Shown here: positions 10,966-21,450 of the stretch, one piece after another
Position numbering within the stretch: the first letter of the stretch is position 1
Layout: each line of letters starts with the position of its first letter
Source of the DNA: Valencia hispanica
Lineage: Eukaryota; Chordata; Actinopteri; Cyprinodontiformes; Valenciidae
Assembly: GCA_963556495.2 (NCBI GenBank)
Contig: OY747707.1
Location: forward strand, 3,990,001 to 4,054,000
Direction: 5' to 3'
DNA: 64,000 nt
Position numbers and translations under genes: made by a program
Notes under the pieces: model-generated
Seen by the model: only the letters and a program-made list of their open reading frames with translations
Told to the model about the DNA's origin: nothing
The model's database searches: none

Positions 10966-11136
10966 TCAGATATTGCTAAATTGCAAAAAGTAACAAAAGT
11001 AATTTTTTGTGAATGAAGGAACTTGAATATTTTCTTGAACGAGCCTCTGAACTCGCTCCGGTTCGTCCAGTAGTGCACTTTCCGGGTCAGAAGCGGGATC
11101 TAAATCATATGCTTGTACCATATCCTGCGTGGCCAT
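10966..11136 (-). other. unrecognised 56-codon frame, possible exon relic
   Basis: On the minus strand an ATG at 11136 opens 56 codons, starting MATQDMVQAYDLDPASDPES and continuing with an acidic ALLDEPERVQRLVQ stretch before AT-rich sequence and a stop. The first 40 residues have coding-like composition; the rest does not. It lies between TE relics and could be a first exon of a transposon protein. No family was identified. Confidence 0.25.
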
Positions 11137-11317
11137 TGTTCAAAGCATGATATGTCAGTCTTCCAAAAGTCCGGCGCACCGAAGCAACCTTCGGACAGAA
11201 ATGTATTTGGATATGGAGGAAATGCTGCTACTTTTTTCTCCAAATCTTCATTGAAGGATTTAACAGCAATACAGAGAAATTGTATAGAACAAAAACATTT
11301 TCAATTTCTTTTTTTTT

Positions 11318-11370
11318 AAATAAATTTATTTAAGGAATTTATTTAAGGAATTTATTTAAGAATTTATTAC
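11318..11370. repeat. 13-bp tandem repeat
   Basis: ATTTATTTAAGGA is repeated about four times. Confidence 0.8.
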
Positions 11371-11429
11371 GTTTTATGAATGGAATGGTAATGTTTACTG
11401 AAAATAAAATGAAGTAGAATTAAATAGTT

Positions 11430-11529
11430 TTTTTTCTTAAACAAAAATAATCGTTTAGACTAATCGATTAGTCGATAAATTAGTCTGTAGACTAATCCAA
11501 ATGAAATTAGTCGTTTGTGGCAGCCCTAG
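11430..11529 (-). repeat. terminal fragment of a hAT-like miniature element
   Basis: The minus strand reads TAGGGCTGCCACAAACGACT followed by repeated ACTAATCGATTAGT motifs, a form of terminus common in fish non-autonomous DNA transposons. The opposite terminus was not found, so boundaries and superfamily are uncertain. Confidence 0.4.
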
Positions 11530-11795
11530 ATTCAAGGTGCTTTAAATGATTAAGAGGTAAAATAAAAATAGCAGTAAAACACAGGCACAGGATATAAAGT
11601 AAAAACAGCAAGAAGCACACACAAAACATGATACATCAAAGCATTACTCAAAGGCAGCTCTAAACAGATGAGTTTCAAGTTGTGATTTAAAAGAACTCAG
11701 TGTTTCAGCAGTTTTGCAGTTTTCTGGAAGTTTGTTCCAGATTAGAGGAGCATAGAAACTGAAAGCTGCTTCTCCATGTTTGGTTCACTACTCGA
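11530..11795 (-). mobile_element. LINE (Rex1-type) 3' fragment
   Basis: It matches the C-terminal/3' UTR portion of the Rex1-like copies at 29.2-30.9 and 54.0-54.8 kb. Examples are AACTCAGTGTTTCAGCAG, GAAGTTTGTTCCAGAT and GCTTCTCCATGTTTGGTT, which on minus encode WN.LP..C.A-type residues. It is truncated at both ends. Confidence 0.7.
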
Positions 11796-12979
11796 GAGGG
11801 TAGATAATTCCTATCAGTCAGGCGTTAGCAGGTCATCAGTGTTTCGGTTATATTGTGCAGAAAACAGCAACAAGTCAAACAGGTAAGAAACAAAAAACTG
11901 GGGAAATTCCAGGTAACTGGTCCCTGCAAGCCCGGGCCGTTTTTGAGCAGGTAGCACAAAGAAAGCCCGCTCCAGCGTAGAGCACCTGTCACCGAGTGGT
12001 GCAGCCTCCACAGTATCAACAAGTGCAAGGCGAGCAAATAATGACTTTGAACCTTTGGGCTGTTTTCTCAGGGATAATCAGGAGCCAACAGAGCGAGGAG
12101 ATGAACACATAAAAACCAACTTACACTCAACCACGATCTGAGTAGCACCGCTCCACTTTGAGGAAGATTTAAATCAGGGTTTTCTTTGGTGCCGACAGAA
12201 ATGTTTTTGTTAAAGCAGCTAAATCTGAACCTTCATGGATGAATACTTCATGAAAGTATTCATCCATTTTAAAGCATAAAGTAAGTAAGATGGAAAAAGT
12301 TAAATCTGACTAAAATAACCGCTTCCTTTGCTGGATGAACTGGGTTTAGAACCGTCTCTTTAGGTTTGGATAGAACAGGTCGGATACTTTTAATGAAGAC
12401 TAATCTGGATATTGGTGCTGAGAGATTTTGAGCCAAATTCTCAGCTGTTGTTAAGATTAACTTATTTCAGCCCTCCAGAGGTAAACATGTTGCTCCAGAC
12501 AACCTGACAAATTAATGAAGTGCCTGCAGATACTTTTTATTCTGTTGGCAACTCTGTGAATGTTTCTGTATGCTGGCAAGCCTGACTTCTAGGACAGCTC
12601 TGTCTGGATTTCCCCCCCGTTCTGGTTGGCATCTGCTGCAGACAGCCTGGCCGACGGCACTGGCAGCCGCTCCAAAGGGGACGGGGCCGTGTTTACTGTA
12701 GCTACGGCACGGAACAACATGGGTGGCCCGGCTAGGTCGGCAGCATGGAAACACCGCAGCCTTCTGGTTGGGGTCAAACCCAGAACATGACGGGCATATA
12801 AACCACCTGCTCATGTTGGAGAGGTTGTTTGCTGCTTGCTTTAAGATGCTAGCTTATAGCATATTTGTCCCCTGAAATTGACATGAAAACATCTTGACAA
12901 TTTTGACAATATCTACATCGACTCCTAAAGATATTTAAATCTAATGTAAAGTGTCGAAAAACACAAAATAGATTTAATG
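11796..12979. other. unassigned sequence with a palindrome
   Basis: No coding signal was recognised; the minus frames at 11.8-12.0 and 12.5-12.8 kb have no domains. A 14-bp perfect inverted repeat lies at 12235-12267. Confidence 0.4.
12235..12267. repeat. perfect 14-bp inverted repeat (hairpin)
   Basis: ATGGATGAATACTT at 12235-12248 pairs with AAGTATTCATCCAT at 12254-12267 across a 5-nt loop. Its role is unknown. Confidence 0.85.
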
Positions 12980-13290
12980 CTGTCATTATTAAACAGAGGT
13001 GAAGCTGAGAACTTCCAGTAGGCAACCCATGTGGCTGATCCACACTTTCATATGGTGGCCCAGAAGGGTCAACAAAATACAATTGCAGAAAATGATGTTG
13101 GCATGTTATTATAAAATCAACCGCTTCTGTTGTTATTGAACCTTCTGTTGTGGCTTTTTGTTGTTTTCTCTTCTTGGAAATATTCTTCCTCTCTGGAAAT
13201 TGATGGACTTCAGATAGTTTGCAGATTACCTTATGAACCTTCCCAGGTTGATGGGCACCAAGAGTTGCTTGTTTAAGGTCATCGTGGCTT
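12980..13290 (-). mobile_element. eroded DNA transposon, left part
   Basis: It contains ACCTTCCCAGGTTGATGGGC and nearby blocks of the family seen at 1.2 and 3.25 kb. It runs directly into the 21-bp minisatellite. No intact frame remains. Confidence 0.4.
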
Positions 13291-13990
13291 TCTGTTTTTG
13301 TGTTGTGGCTTTTGGTTGTTGCGTTGTGTTCTTTGGCTGTTGCGTAGAGGCTTTTTGTTGTTGCATCGAGGGTTTTGTTTGTTGCGTCGAGGCTTTTGGT
13401 TGTTGCGTCGAAGGTTTTTGTTGTTGCATCGAGGCTTTTTGTTGTTGAGTCGAGGCTTTTGGTTGTTGCGTCAAGGCTTTTTTTTGTTGCGTTGAGGCTG
13501 TTGTAGTTGCGTTGAGGCTGTTGTAGTTGCGTTGAGGCTTTTTGTTGTTGAGTCGAGGCTTTTGGTTGTTGCGTCAAGGCTTTTTTTTGTTGCGTTGAGG
13601 CTGTTGTAGTTGCGTTGAGGCTGTTGTAGTTGCGTTGAGGCTTTTTGTTGTTGTGTCGAGGCTTTTTTTGTTATGTCGAGGCTTTTAGTTGTTGCGTTGA
13701 GGCTTTTGGCTGTTGCTTCGAGGATTTTGGTTGTTGCGTCGAGGCCTTTGGTTGTTGCGTCGAGGCTTTTGGTTGATGCGTTGAGGCTTTTGGCTATTGC
13801 GTTGTGTTCTTTGGCTGTTGCGACGTAGCTTTTGTTTGTTGCGTTGTGTTCTTTGGCTGTTGCGACGTAGCTTTTGTTTGTTGCGTTGTGTTCTTTGGCT
13901 GTTGCGTCGTAGCTTTTGGTTGTTGCGTTGTGTTCTTTGGCTGTTGCGTCGTAGCTTTTTATTGTTGCAACAAGGCTTTTGGTAGTTGCG
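13290..13990. repeat. 21-bp coding-phase minisatellite
   Basis: Units of 21 bp (GAGGCTTTTGGTTGTTGCGTC and variants) are repeated about 33 times. Because 21 is a multiple of 3, long frames survive on both strands, for example DATTKSL heptads on minus. Nested higher-order repeats exist: a block of about 100 bp near 13455-13555 is repeated at 13556-13655, and a 42-bp dimer is repeated around 13797-13960. The resulting frames of 242 and 132 residues are by-products. Confidence 0.92.
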
Positions 13991-14290
13991 TGTTCCTTTT
14001 ATAGAGGATCTCAGTTTGATTATGATGGTCTGTTTAATTAAGTACCATCCAGCAATTGAAACACACCAATTGGGACCAGTCATTCTGATGTACCATTGTT
14101 AACCAAGTGAATTCACCTGCTTCATTGGGATGTGGACAGAATAGAACATAATTAATAAAGGAGCTAAAATAATGAGCAGGATTGATGGTTGGTGGACTTT
14201 CTAAACTAGGAGATGTCTTTATAAACTGACTGAAAGGTGAATGAAAACAGTTTTCGCCATGCTGTACATTCTTCATGCTCCCCTTTAATC
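13991..14290. other. probable right part of the transposon invaded by the minisatellite
   Basis: AT-rich sequence lies beyond the array and may be the other half of the 12980-13290 relic. This rests on position only. No gene was recognised. Confidence 0.25.
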
Positions 14291-14719
14291 AGGACAGATT
14301 TGGAAACAGATTCAGTGGTGCAAATTAACCTAACCCAATGTGCTCATTAATATTTATTGCTCTAATCTTATTACAAACACAGCAACTCACCAACAAGACA
14401 AAGGTCAGACACAAACAAGTCCTATTTATTGTGCAACTGTTGCACGGTTAAAGCCGTTTGCCCTTCAGTGACCTCAGCAGCACCTTGACAACAACAGTCC
14501 TCCCTCAGTGTTCGTGTCAGCATGCATTTTGCATGTGTGCACAACTGACTGCATTATAGATGTGACATGCAAGCCTTTGGTGACGCACAGTGGAGCGTGA
14601 GGTCTCCCTGAGGTCTGAACAGCACTGCAGCATCACTGCGCACCACTCAGGTTAAACTTTAATCTGCAGCAGGTCAGTTCAGGTCTGTCTGAGGCTACTC
14701 TGAAACTCAACATGCTGCT
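14291..14719. other. unassigned sequence
   Basis: No gene or repeat was recognised. Confidence 0.4.
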
Positions 14720-15095
14720 TCAGATACAGGACTGTCCTAAAGTATGTACACCCTCTTAACTTTTTTTACATCATGTTCCAAACACGTTTTAAGAACTTTG
14801 TCAAACGTCCTCTGGTTGCAGGTGCTTTAGCAGAGACGACCCTGCTTCAAACATCTACAGACTGAAGGTCATATTCTCAGCCGGATATAGGTCTGAACTC
14901 TGACTAGGCCATTCTAACGCATGAATCTACTTTGATCTAAACCCTCCCATAATATCTCTGGCTGTATGTTCAGGCTGGTTGTCCGGCTGGAAGGTAAACC
15001 TGCAGCCCAATCTCAGGTCTTCTGCAGCATCTGACAGGTTTTCCTTTTGAGCGTCGACCCGCCGCTGGAAGTACCGACTGAGTTCTGCTTTACGG
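14720..15095 (-). mobile_element. diverged Tc1-like relic
   Basis: It starts with a terminus-like CTAAAGTATGTACACCCTC. It then parallels the neighbouring Tc1 copy in order: CTCTGACTAGGCCATTCTAA, then GGTTGTCCGGCTGGAAGGTA, then CTGCAGCCCAATCTCAGGTC. In the Tc1 copy these correspond to the catalytic C-terminal half on minus. It is strongly diverged and truncated. Confidence 0.65.
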
Positions 15096-15231
15096 CAGAG
15101 TCATACGTCCTCGCTGTTTAGAGACTGTAGAGATGCTGATCCACCAAAGAGACCGAGAAATCCCATATCAGAAGAAGCTAGAAAATGAAAAAGAGAATGT
15201 GATAGAGAGAGAGCAAAGACCAGAGTAAATA

Positions 15232-16773
15232 CAGTGGCTTGCAAAAGTATTCGGCCCCCTTGAACTTTTCCACATTTTGTCACATTACAGCCACAAACAT
15301 GAATCAATTTTATTGGAATTTCAGGTGAAAGACCAAAACAAAGTGGTGTACACGTGAGAAGTGGAACGAAAATCATACATGATTCCAAACATTTTTACAA
15401 ATAAATAACTGAAAAGTGGGGTGTGCGTAATTATTCAGCCCCCTGAGTCAATACTTTGTAGAACCACCTTTTGCTGCACTGTCTCTACCAGCTTTGCACA
15501 TCTAGAGACTGAAATTCTTGCCCATTCTTCTTTGCTAAACAGCTCCAGCTCAGTCAGATTAGATGGACAGCGTTTGTGAACAGCAGTTTTCAGATCTTGC
15601 CACAGATTCTCGACTGGATTTAGATCTGGACTTTGACTGGGCCATTCTAACACATGGATATGTTTTGTTTTAAACCATTCCATTGTTGCCCTGGCTTTAT
15701 GTTTAGGGTCGTTGTCCTGCTGGAAGGTGAACCTCCGCCCCAGTCTCAAGTCTTTTGCAGACTCCAAGAGGTTTTCTTCCAAGATTGCCCTGTATTTGGC
15801 TCCATCCATCTTCCCATCAACTCTGACCAGCTTCCCTGTCCCTGCTGAAGAGAAGCACCCCCAGAGCATGATGCTGCCACCACCATATTTGACAGTGGGG
15901 ATGGTGTGTTCAGAGTGATGTGCAGTGTTAGTTTTCCATTTTGGTCTCATCTGACCAGAGCACCTTCTTCCACATGTTTGCTGTGTCCCCCACATGGCTT
16001 GTGGCAAACTGCAAACGGGACTTCTTATGGTTTTCTTTTAACAATGGCTTTCTTCTTGCCACTCTTCCATAAAGGCCAACTTTGTGCAGTGCACCACTAA
16101 TAGTTGTCCTATGGACAGATTCCCCCACCTGAGCTGTAGATCTCTGCAGCTCATCCAGAGTCACCATGGGCCTCTTGGCTGCATTTCTGATCAGCGCTCT
16201 CCTTGTTCGGCCTGTGAGTTTAGGTGGACGGCCTTGTCTTGGTAGGTTTACAGTTGTGCCATACTCCTTCCATTTCTGAATGATCGCTTGAACAGCGCTC
16301 CGTGGGATGTTCAAGGCTTGGGAAATCTTTTTGTAGCCTAAGCCTGCTTTAAATTTCTCAATAACTTTATCCCTGACCTGTCTGGTGTGTTCTTTGGACT
16401 TCATGGTGTTGTTGCTCCCAACATTCTCTTAGACAACCTCTGAGGCCGTCACAGGGCAGCTGTATTTGTACTGACATTAGATTACACACAGGTGCGCTCT
16501 ATTTAGTCATTAGCACTCATCAGGCAATGTCTATGGGCAACTGACTGCACTCAGACCAAAGGGGGCTGAATAATTACGCACACCCCACTTTTCAGTTATT
16601 TATTTGTAAAAAATGTTTGGAATCATGTATGATTTTCGTTCCACTTTTCACGTGTACACCACTTTGTATTGGTCTTTCACCTGGAATTCCAATAAAATTG
16701 ATTCATGTTTTCGGCTGTAATGTGACAAAATGTGGAAAAGTTCAAGGGGGCCTAATACTTTTGCAAGCCACGG
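15232..16773 (-). mobile_element. Tc1 element, copy 1 (frameshifted)
   Basis: This 1,542-bp element is bounded by TA dinucleotides (15230-15231, 16774-16775) and inverted repeats beginning CAGTGGCTTGCAAAAGTATT (right end CCGTGGCTTGCAAAAGTATT). It carries one transposase gene on minus, split by a deletion. It is nearly identical to 58247-59802, in the same orientation, 43 kb away. An extra deletion of about 26 bp near 15480 distinguishes this copy. Confidence 0.94.
15435..16404 (-). pseudogene. Tc1 transposase, two overlapping frames
   Basis: The N-terminal frame starts MKSKEHTRQVRDKVIEKF (ATG at 16404). It holds the paired helix-turn-helix DNA-binding region (KISQALNIPRSAVQAII, GRPPKLTGRTRRALIRNA) and the first catalytic Asp (VLWSDETK), then stops at 15928. 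The C-terminal frame supplies GGGSIMLWGCFSSAG, the second Asp in FQQDNDPKH and the Glu in NPVENLW. Between the first Asp and GGG there are 67 bp, against 105 bp in the intact element at 40.8 kb, so about 38 bp are missing. That explains the shift. All catalytic residues survive but in two frames, so it cannot make one transposase. Confidence 0.92.
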
Positions 16774-18719
16774 TATTGGGCCAGCTTTTCCTCGTTGGAG
16801 AGTTCTTTTGCAACGAACGTCATGTACTATGGACGCCGAGTTAGCCGTGCTGCTAATGGATAGGTAAGTAATCAATGATTTCACCGGGGTTATAGTGTTT
16901 GGTCTGGCATGATGTTGTTATACAGTCCTGAGAAAGCTATTTATTCAATGTGTGGAGGTGGATGAGCATAGTTTGCATGGTATGCCTCACAGTAGTAACG
17001 TGAATTACACAACCGAGTCGATCTCCATCAGCCATCTAGAGACTAATGTGATGCTAACGTGTAAGACTCGGTTCTGTAGATAAAGCTGCAAACTCCAGCG
17101 TAGTCGCTGTATTTCAGTATATAAGTCAAACTTTTTTCTTTTGGTTTTGTCAAGCTGATGATTTATATTTTTGTTGTTTGATTTTTTTTCCTAAAAACAC
17201 CTAAAGATGTAGGCTGATTCTAGTGTCGGGAGGTGTTTGCTACGTGGTGCTTAGACGTTCTCTGTATCTAATCCCACTGTTTCCAATTACCCCGACCTCC
17301 CCCACAAACCGAATACCTAGCTGTGAGATCTTTACTCTACATTATCCCGACCTTGAATTGCGAACTGAAACGGCGCTTGTTTGTTGTTTGGGCAAGCAAT
17401 TTGGAAAGCAACCACGGAAACATGCCTCTTATGAGCGACAGAGAGATTTGATTTTACGACAGTGATGTTGTGCGGCAAGCCTGAAGAGGGCGACAGAGAG
17501 CAAATATCATGAAAGTTGCGGAGTATGGCTTTAAGATGCGTTTAGAAGCAGAAAATAAAACTTCATGTGTTTTAGGGTGACGTCTTGCTAGAATATCAGA
17601 GCAGCTTTGGAAAAGCCGAGACTGCCCTGACTCTCAGGGATCCATATGTCTATTGGTGAGGAAGACCATTAGTCCTGATGAAAAGCATGAATTTTATGTT
17701 TAAAAAAAATATAATTTCTATTTTGCCAAAACGATTATTTCAACAATTTTATCACAAAAACACTTCATATCATTGGGCGAGATTTATGAAAGTAAAAACA
17801 TTTAATTCCCGGTGTTTATTCTCAATCTGCAGAGGAAGAAGGTCGTATTATATGAAGCCCTGAACCACCGACGTCGTCCCGCTGCTGAGGCCGTGCCAGC
17901 TTCTTCCTGGGTCGGCCATTAAAATCTGTTGGATGACCCAGAAGTTCTGGGTAAATTCACAGATATTAAGTGGTTTAAAACCTTAACATAGCAGGGGAGG
18001 GGGGGCTGACTGAGAAGGAATGTGACACTTTTATAAGCAGCCCATCCATCAGTTTTACAGCATCATTAATAAAGTGTCTGGAAATGGGTTTTTTAAAAGA
18101 CAAGAATTCGGTGAGGAACGGTTGATTGAAAAGCTGTGAGGAGGCTCCATGCAGACACCAGAGCAGAGATCCGCTGTGTCTCGTCTTACTCTGCAGTTCC
18201 CACACATCTAGCAAGGCTTCTGGGCTCCTGACCGGGCAAGTTTTTTGGATTCATCCGGCATTTCTGGACCTGTGGTTGCCGTACGTACACAGTGCTGCAG
18301 GTGCACTAGCGGGCGTTGATTGGATCACAAGGTGTGTTGACATGAGTTAGCACCTCCATGCATCTCCTCCTTGGACCTAAGCCCTCTCTGTGACATCAGT
18401 AGCACTGCTGGTGGCTCCTCCAGTTCCTCCTCACCGCCCAACCAGGACATGGATGTTCCTGACCCTGTCCCTGCAGAGTTTGGAGAGGTTTCTTGCTTCC
18501 TTATCTCTAGCTTCTCCTCCTCCTCATTCTGTGTCCTTTCAGCGAACCAAAATACAAATAAATTGATGGGAAATAAAAGATTATTATAGGTCTTGACGGA
18601 CGACAAAAATATTTGCCAGGACCTGTGTTACTGGGGCAGAGTCTTTAAAAAAACTCAAGTTATTGTCTGTAATAATGCAGAAGTCCATAGTTTGAGAGTA
18701 GTGGGAGAGAGTAGTAGTG
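16774..18719. other. unassigned sequence
   Basis: No host gene was recognised. A short ATG frame at about 16831 (MDAELAVLLMD) ends at a GTAAGT donor-like site at 16863, but nothing supports a downstream exon. Frames at 17.2, 18.1 and 18.4 kb have no domains. Confidence 0.35.
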
Positions 18720-18819
18720 TAAAGGTGCGTCCAGGCAGCAGGGCAGCTAGATTGCATGCAAAGTCTATGGTATCTACGCGTCAAGTGGGGGTCAAGCTGC
18801 CCAGCAGCAAGTCGCGCGC

Positions 18820-18872
18820 ATTGGCGCAGCTGGCATTGGCGCAGCTGGCATCGGCGCAGCTGGCATCGGCCC
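18820..18872. repeat. 15-bp tandem repeat
   Basis: GCGCAGCTGGCATTG and variants are repeated three to four times inside the Harbinger derivative. Confidence 0.85.
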
Positions 18873-19018
18873 GTCCACGCAGCTGCTGCTCGGATGCGTT
18901 GACGGACCGTCGGAGAAGCTGCTGCGTGAAGTTGGGAAAACTGGGCAGCAAACGCGGAGCGTCAACCAATCATAGGGACTCTTTGTACTGACGTGGATCA
19001 GGAGGTCATTCATTAAAA

Positions 19019-19148
19019 ATGGAGGATCAACTAATCGTCGCTGTCTGTAATTTACGTGAATTATATGACCCGTCTTCGTTTTTTTTACAAAGACAGGAAG
19101 AGATCGGATTTATTTGGAGGAAGATATCGGAGGATATTGGAGTGCCAG
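19019..19148 (+). pseudogene. MADF/Myb-like protein, first exon (Harbinger ORF1 type)
   Basis: ATG at 19019 opens 43 codons: MEDQLIVAVCNLRELYDPSS, then an F/Q-rich turn, then IWRKISEDIGVPG. This follows the MADF/Myb-SANT pattern (LI..V...P.LYD......W..I....G.P), with the conserved Trp of helix 2. It ends exactly at a CAG|GTAAGC splice donor (GT at 19149). In Harbinger elements this DNA-binding partner helps the transposase enter the nucleus and bind termini. No second exon follows before the element ends 200 bp later, so this is a remnant. Confidence 0.6.
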
Positions 19149-19351
19149 GTAAGCAGTTAAATATTTTCTTTTAACTTTCTTGTTATGTTAGCTAACGCTA
19201 GCCAAACCCGGTTAGGGCAACTACCGGACGTGACGCGCCGACACGGACTACAAAGTGTGCAAGCAGCTGGGTTTTAATTTTCAAGCGTCAACTTTTGTCC
19301 ATTTGAAAGATTTGACGCGTGGACGCGCTGACCGGTGTGAACGCACCATAA

Positions 19352-20439
19352 GCCTGTAGGTCAGGATAACCTCAGCCAGTCTAAATGTTTTCAGCCTCTG
19401 GTGGATGATGATGGAGATGCTTATAAAAAGGCTTTATGTGTGAGAAGTGGATTTAAATTACATGTCCTGGTGCCATCTTTGACTGGGATGAATCTGGAGA
19501 AGAAAGTTCTACAGTGAGTCCTGATTAGTGCCAACGGAAAAGCATCCCAATCAGAACTCTGAGATTCTGGACCTGTGGTCAGTGTTCTGTCCTGAAAAAG
19601 CAGAAACAGAAGCAAAAGAACTGCGAGGAACTCCAACCTCGAGAAGTCAGAACGGGTCACCTTCAGCCAGGATCTGGTCCAGAGGCGGAAATTTCGTCAC
19701 GCCTGCTCTTTATCTTTGCTGCACTCTTGTTCAGAGGAAGAAACTTCATTGTTAATTCCAATCGAGTTTTATTTTACTGTCGGGATTTTCTCCCAGGAGA
19801 TCCGTCTGAAAACTGTTGGAAAATGTGAGCCGCGGTGGAAAGAGTCCTGCCTTCGTACTGAACATCAGTGGGTGTTCACCGCCCTGATGGACGTATCCTT
19901 GGTCTTGCTTAAAACACCGGCTGCTCAGAAGTTTGATATTTTGTTTTTAAAGTCATTTTCCTTTCATCTAATGAAAGATGGCTTCAGTGTCCCAATTAGG
20001 GGCCCTGTTTTGATAAGGTGTGGCTGCAGTAATGTTCTTACTTCAAGCTTATCCTCTTTCCAGTGATTCCATGTTTCCAGCAGCCGTTCACCTCTCTCTA
20101 AACTTTATTATGTGGGCTGCTATGAGTCCTTTACCTTCGCATGCCTCTAAAAAGCAGAGGCCCTTTGATCCTTGGCTTAATTACCACCCTATATATATGT
20201 CACTGCGAACAGTGGGTAGCAGGAGGAGGGATGAGAGGCTCTGCAGAGCCCAGAACCAGCCTGACAGGGTCAGAGCAGCTGCATATTTGTAATCTGGAGT
20301 TTTCTGACCACTAAAAACAAGATCGTAGATAAAAAAAAAAAAGAAAAAAAAGATGGAACTGAATGGAACGAAGGGAGAAGGGGTAAAACCAGACAGAAAT
20401 CATGGTTTGATTTGATTTTCGGACTCATCCAAGATCTCC
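19352..20439. other. unassigned sequence
   Basis: No domain was recognised in the 75-116-aa plus-strand frames at 19.5-20.3 kb. A poly(A)-rich run lies at about 20330-20352. Confidence 0.4.
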
Positions 20440-21450
20440 ATTTGCTTTGGTTCTTAAAGCTACAGTCACACAGCAGCTGTAAATAATAATCAGTTAAAAG
20501 CTATGTTAAAAAGGTGAGTCTTGAGCCTGCTCTGAAAAACGTGAACGTTCTCTGCGGCCCTGAGGTTCTCCGGCAGCCTGTTCCAGAGGTGAGGGCCATA
20601 ATAACAGAAAGACGCCTCACCATGAGTGTGTGTCCTGACGTTGGGGGTGACAAGGAGACGGCTGCCAGAGGAGCGCAGAGACCGCGAAGGTTCATACGGT
20701 AATAGAAATTCCGAAAGATAGGAAGGCCCAAGATCATTAAGACACTTAGAAATTATTAAAAGAATCTTAAAATCGATCCTAAAACATACGGGGACCCAAT
20801 GCAGTGATTCTAAGACAGGTGTAATGTGTTCCCGCCTCCTGGTCTTCGTCAGGACACATGCTGCTGAATTCTGTAAAAGCTGTAAACTTGAGGTAGTCTT
20901 TTTGGGAAGACCAGAAAGCAGGGCATTACAGTAATCAATCCTACTGGTGATAAAAACATGCATCAGCGTCTCCAGATTGGCCTGAGAGAGAATGGGGCGG
21001 ACTCTGGCGATGTTCTTTAGTTGATAAAAACCTATTTTATAATAAATAAAAAGTGCACTCTTTTTAGGAGGCCTATAAACTGTGACACATAAAATCTGAG
21101 GAGTGCTAAAAACAGACGCAGTATATTCAAAAGTGCTAAAATGATCAAATAAATCAGGTTTGGCAGAAAGAGTTGACGAAGTAATAAAAGCAGTTCCGCC
21201 TCCCCTTTTGTAACTCCTCCTGGAATAAGTGAAGTTAAAATTTGATGGGGGGGCATCTGCACTCAGCCATGTTTCCGATAAAAATAAATAATTATTATTA
21301 TGGTCTAAAATTAGGTCATTTATTATAAAAGTTTTATTCAGCAGAGAGCGAACATTTAGAAGTGCCATATTGATGGTGATTGGAGATGGAGTGACTGTAT
21401 GGTTTACTGGAGGTAGGACTTTTGGTAACTGTTTGAGATTATTAGGGTTA
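20440..21450 (-). mobile_element. L2-like LINE, internally deleted
   Basis: A non-LTR retrotransposon on minus with its 5' coding start and 3' coding end joined. The RT core is absent. Boundaries beyond the frame are approximate, taken from non-coding sequence resembling LINE ends. Confidence 0.8.
20490..21368 (-). pseudogene. LINE ORF2 deletion fusion (endonuclease N-terminus to RT C-terminus)
   Basis: An uninterrupted 292-aa frame. Residues 1 to about 110 are the start of an apurinic-type endonuclease (NVRSLLNKT, LFLSETWL, RRSYKRGGGTAF, VTVYRPP). From about residue 115 it is the C-terminal part of the L2/Rex-type polyprotein (HVFITSRIDYCNALLSGLPK, HITPVLESLHWVPVCFRIDF, LWNRLPENLRAAENVHVFQS). 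The endonuclease catalytic C-half and the whole RT core with its Y-x-DD box are gone. An in-frame join with no stop is unusual for a dead LINE. It may be a recent copy or a non-autonomous subfamily. Confidence 0.85.

Larger units (their letters stand above)
18723..19348 (+). mobile_element. PIF/Harbinger-derived element
   Basis: This 626-bp element is flanked by TAA direct repeats (18720-18722, 19349-19351), the three-base TWA target typical of PIF/Harbinger. The right end, read inward, is TGGTGCGTTCACACC; the left end is a decayed AGGTGCGTCC. It contains the first exon of a MADF/Myb-like protein, the second protein of Harbinger elements, and no transposase. Confidence 0.7.

Noticed and set aside
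12849..13577. A 242-aa Thr/Lys/Gln-rich protein
   Set aside because: The frame is a by-product of a 21-bp minisatellite and continues into transposon relic sequence. The opposite strand is equally open.
15654..15918. Plus-strand frames across the Tc1 copies (also at 58684-58948)
   Set aside because: Antisense shadows of the transposase gene. The identical shadows in both copies reflect the duplicate element, not a conserved gene.
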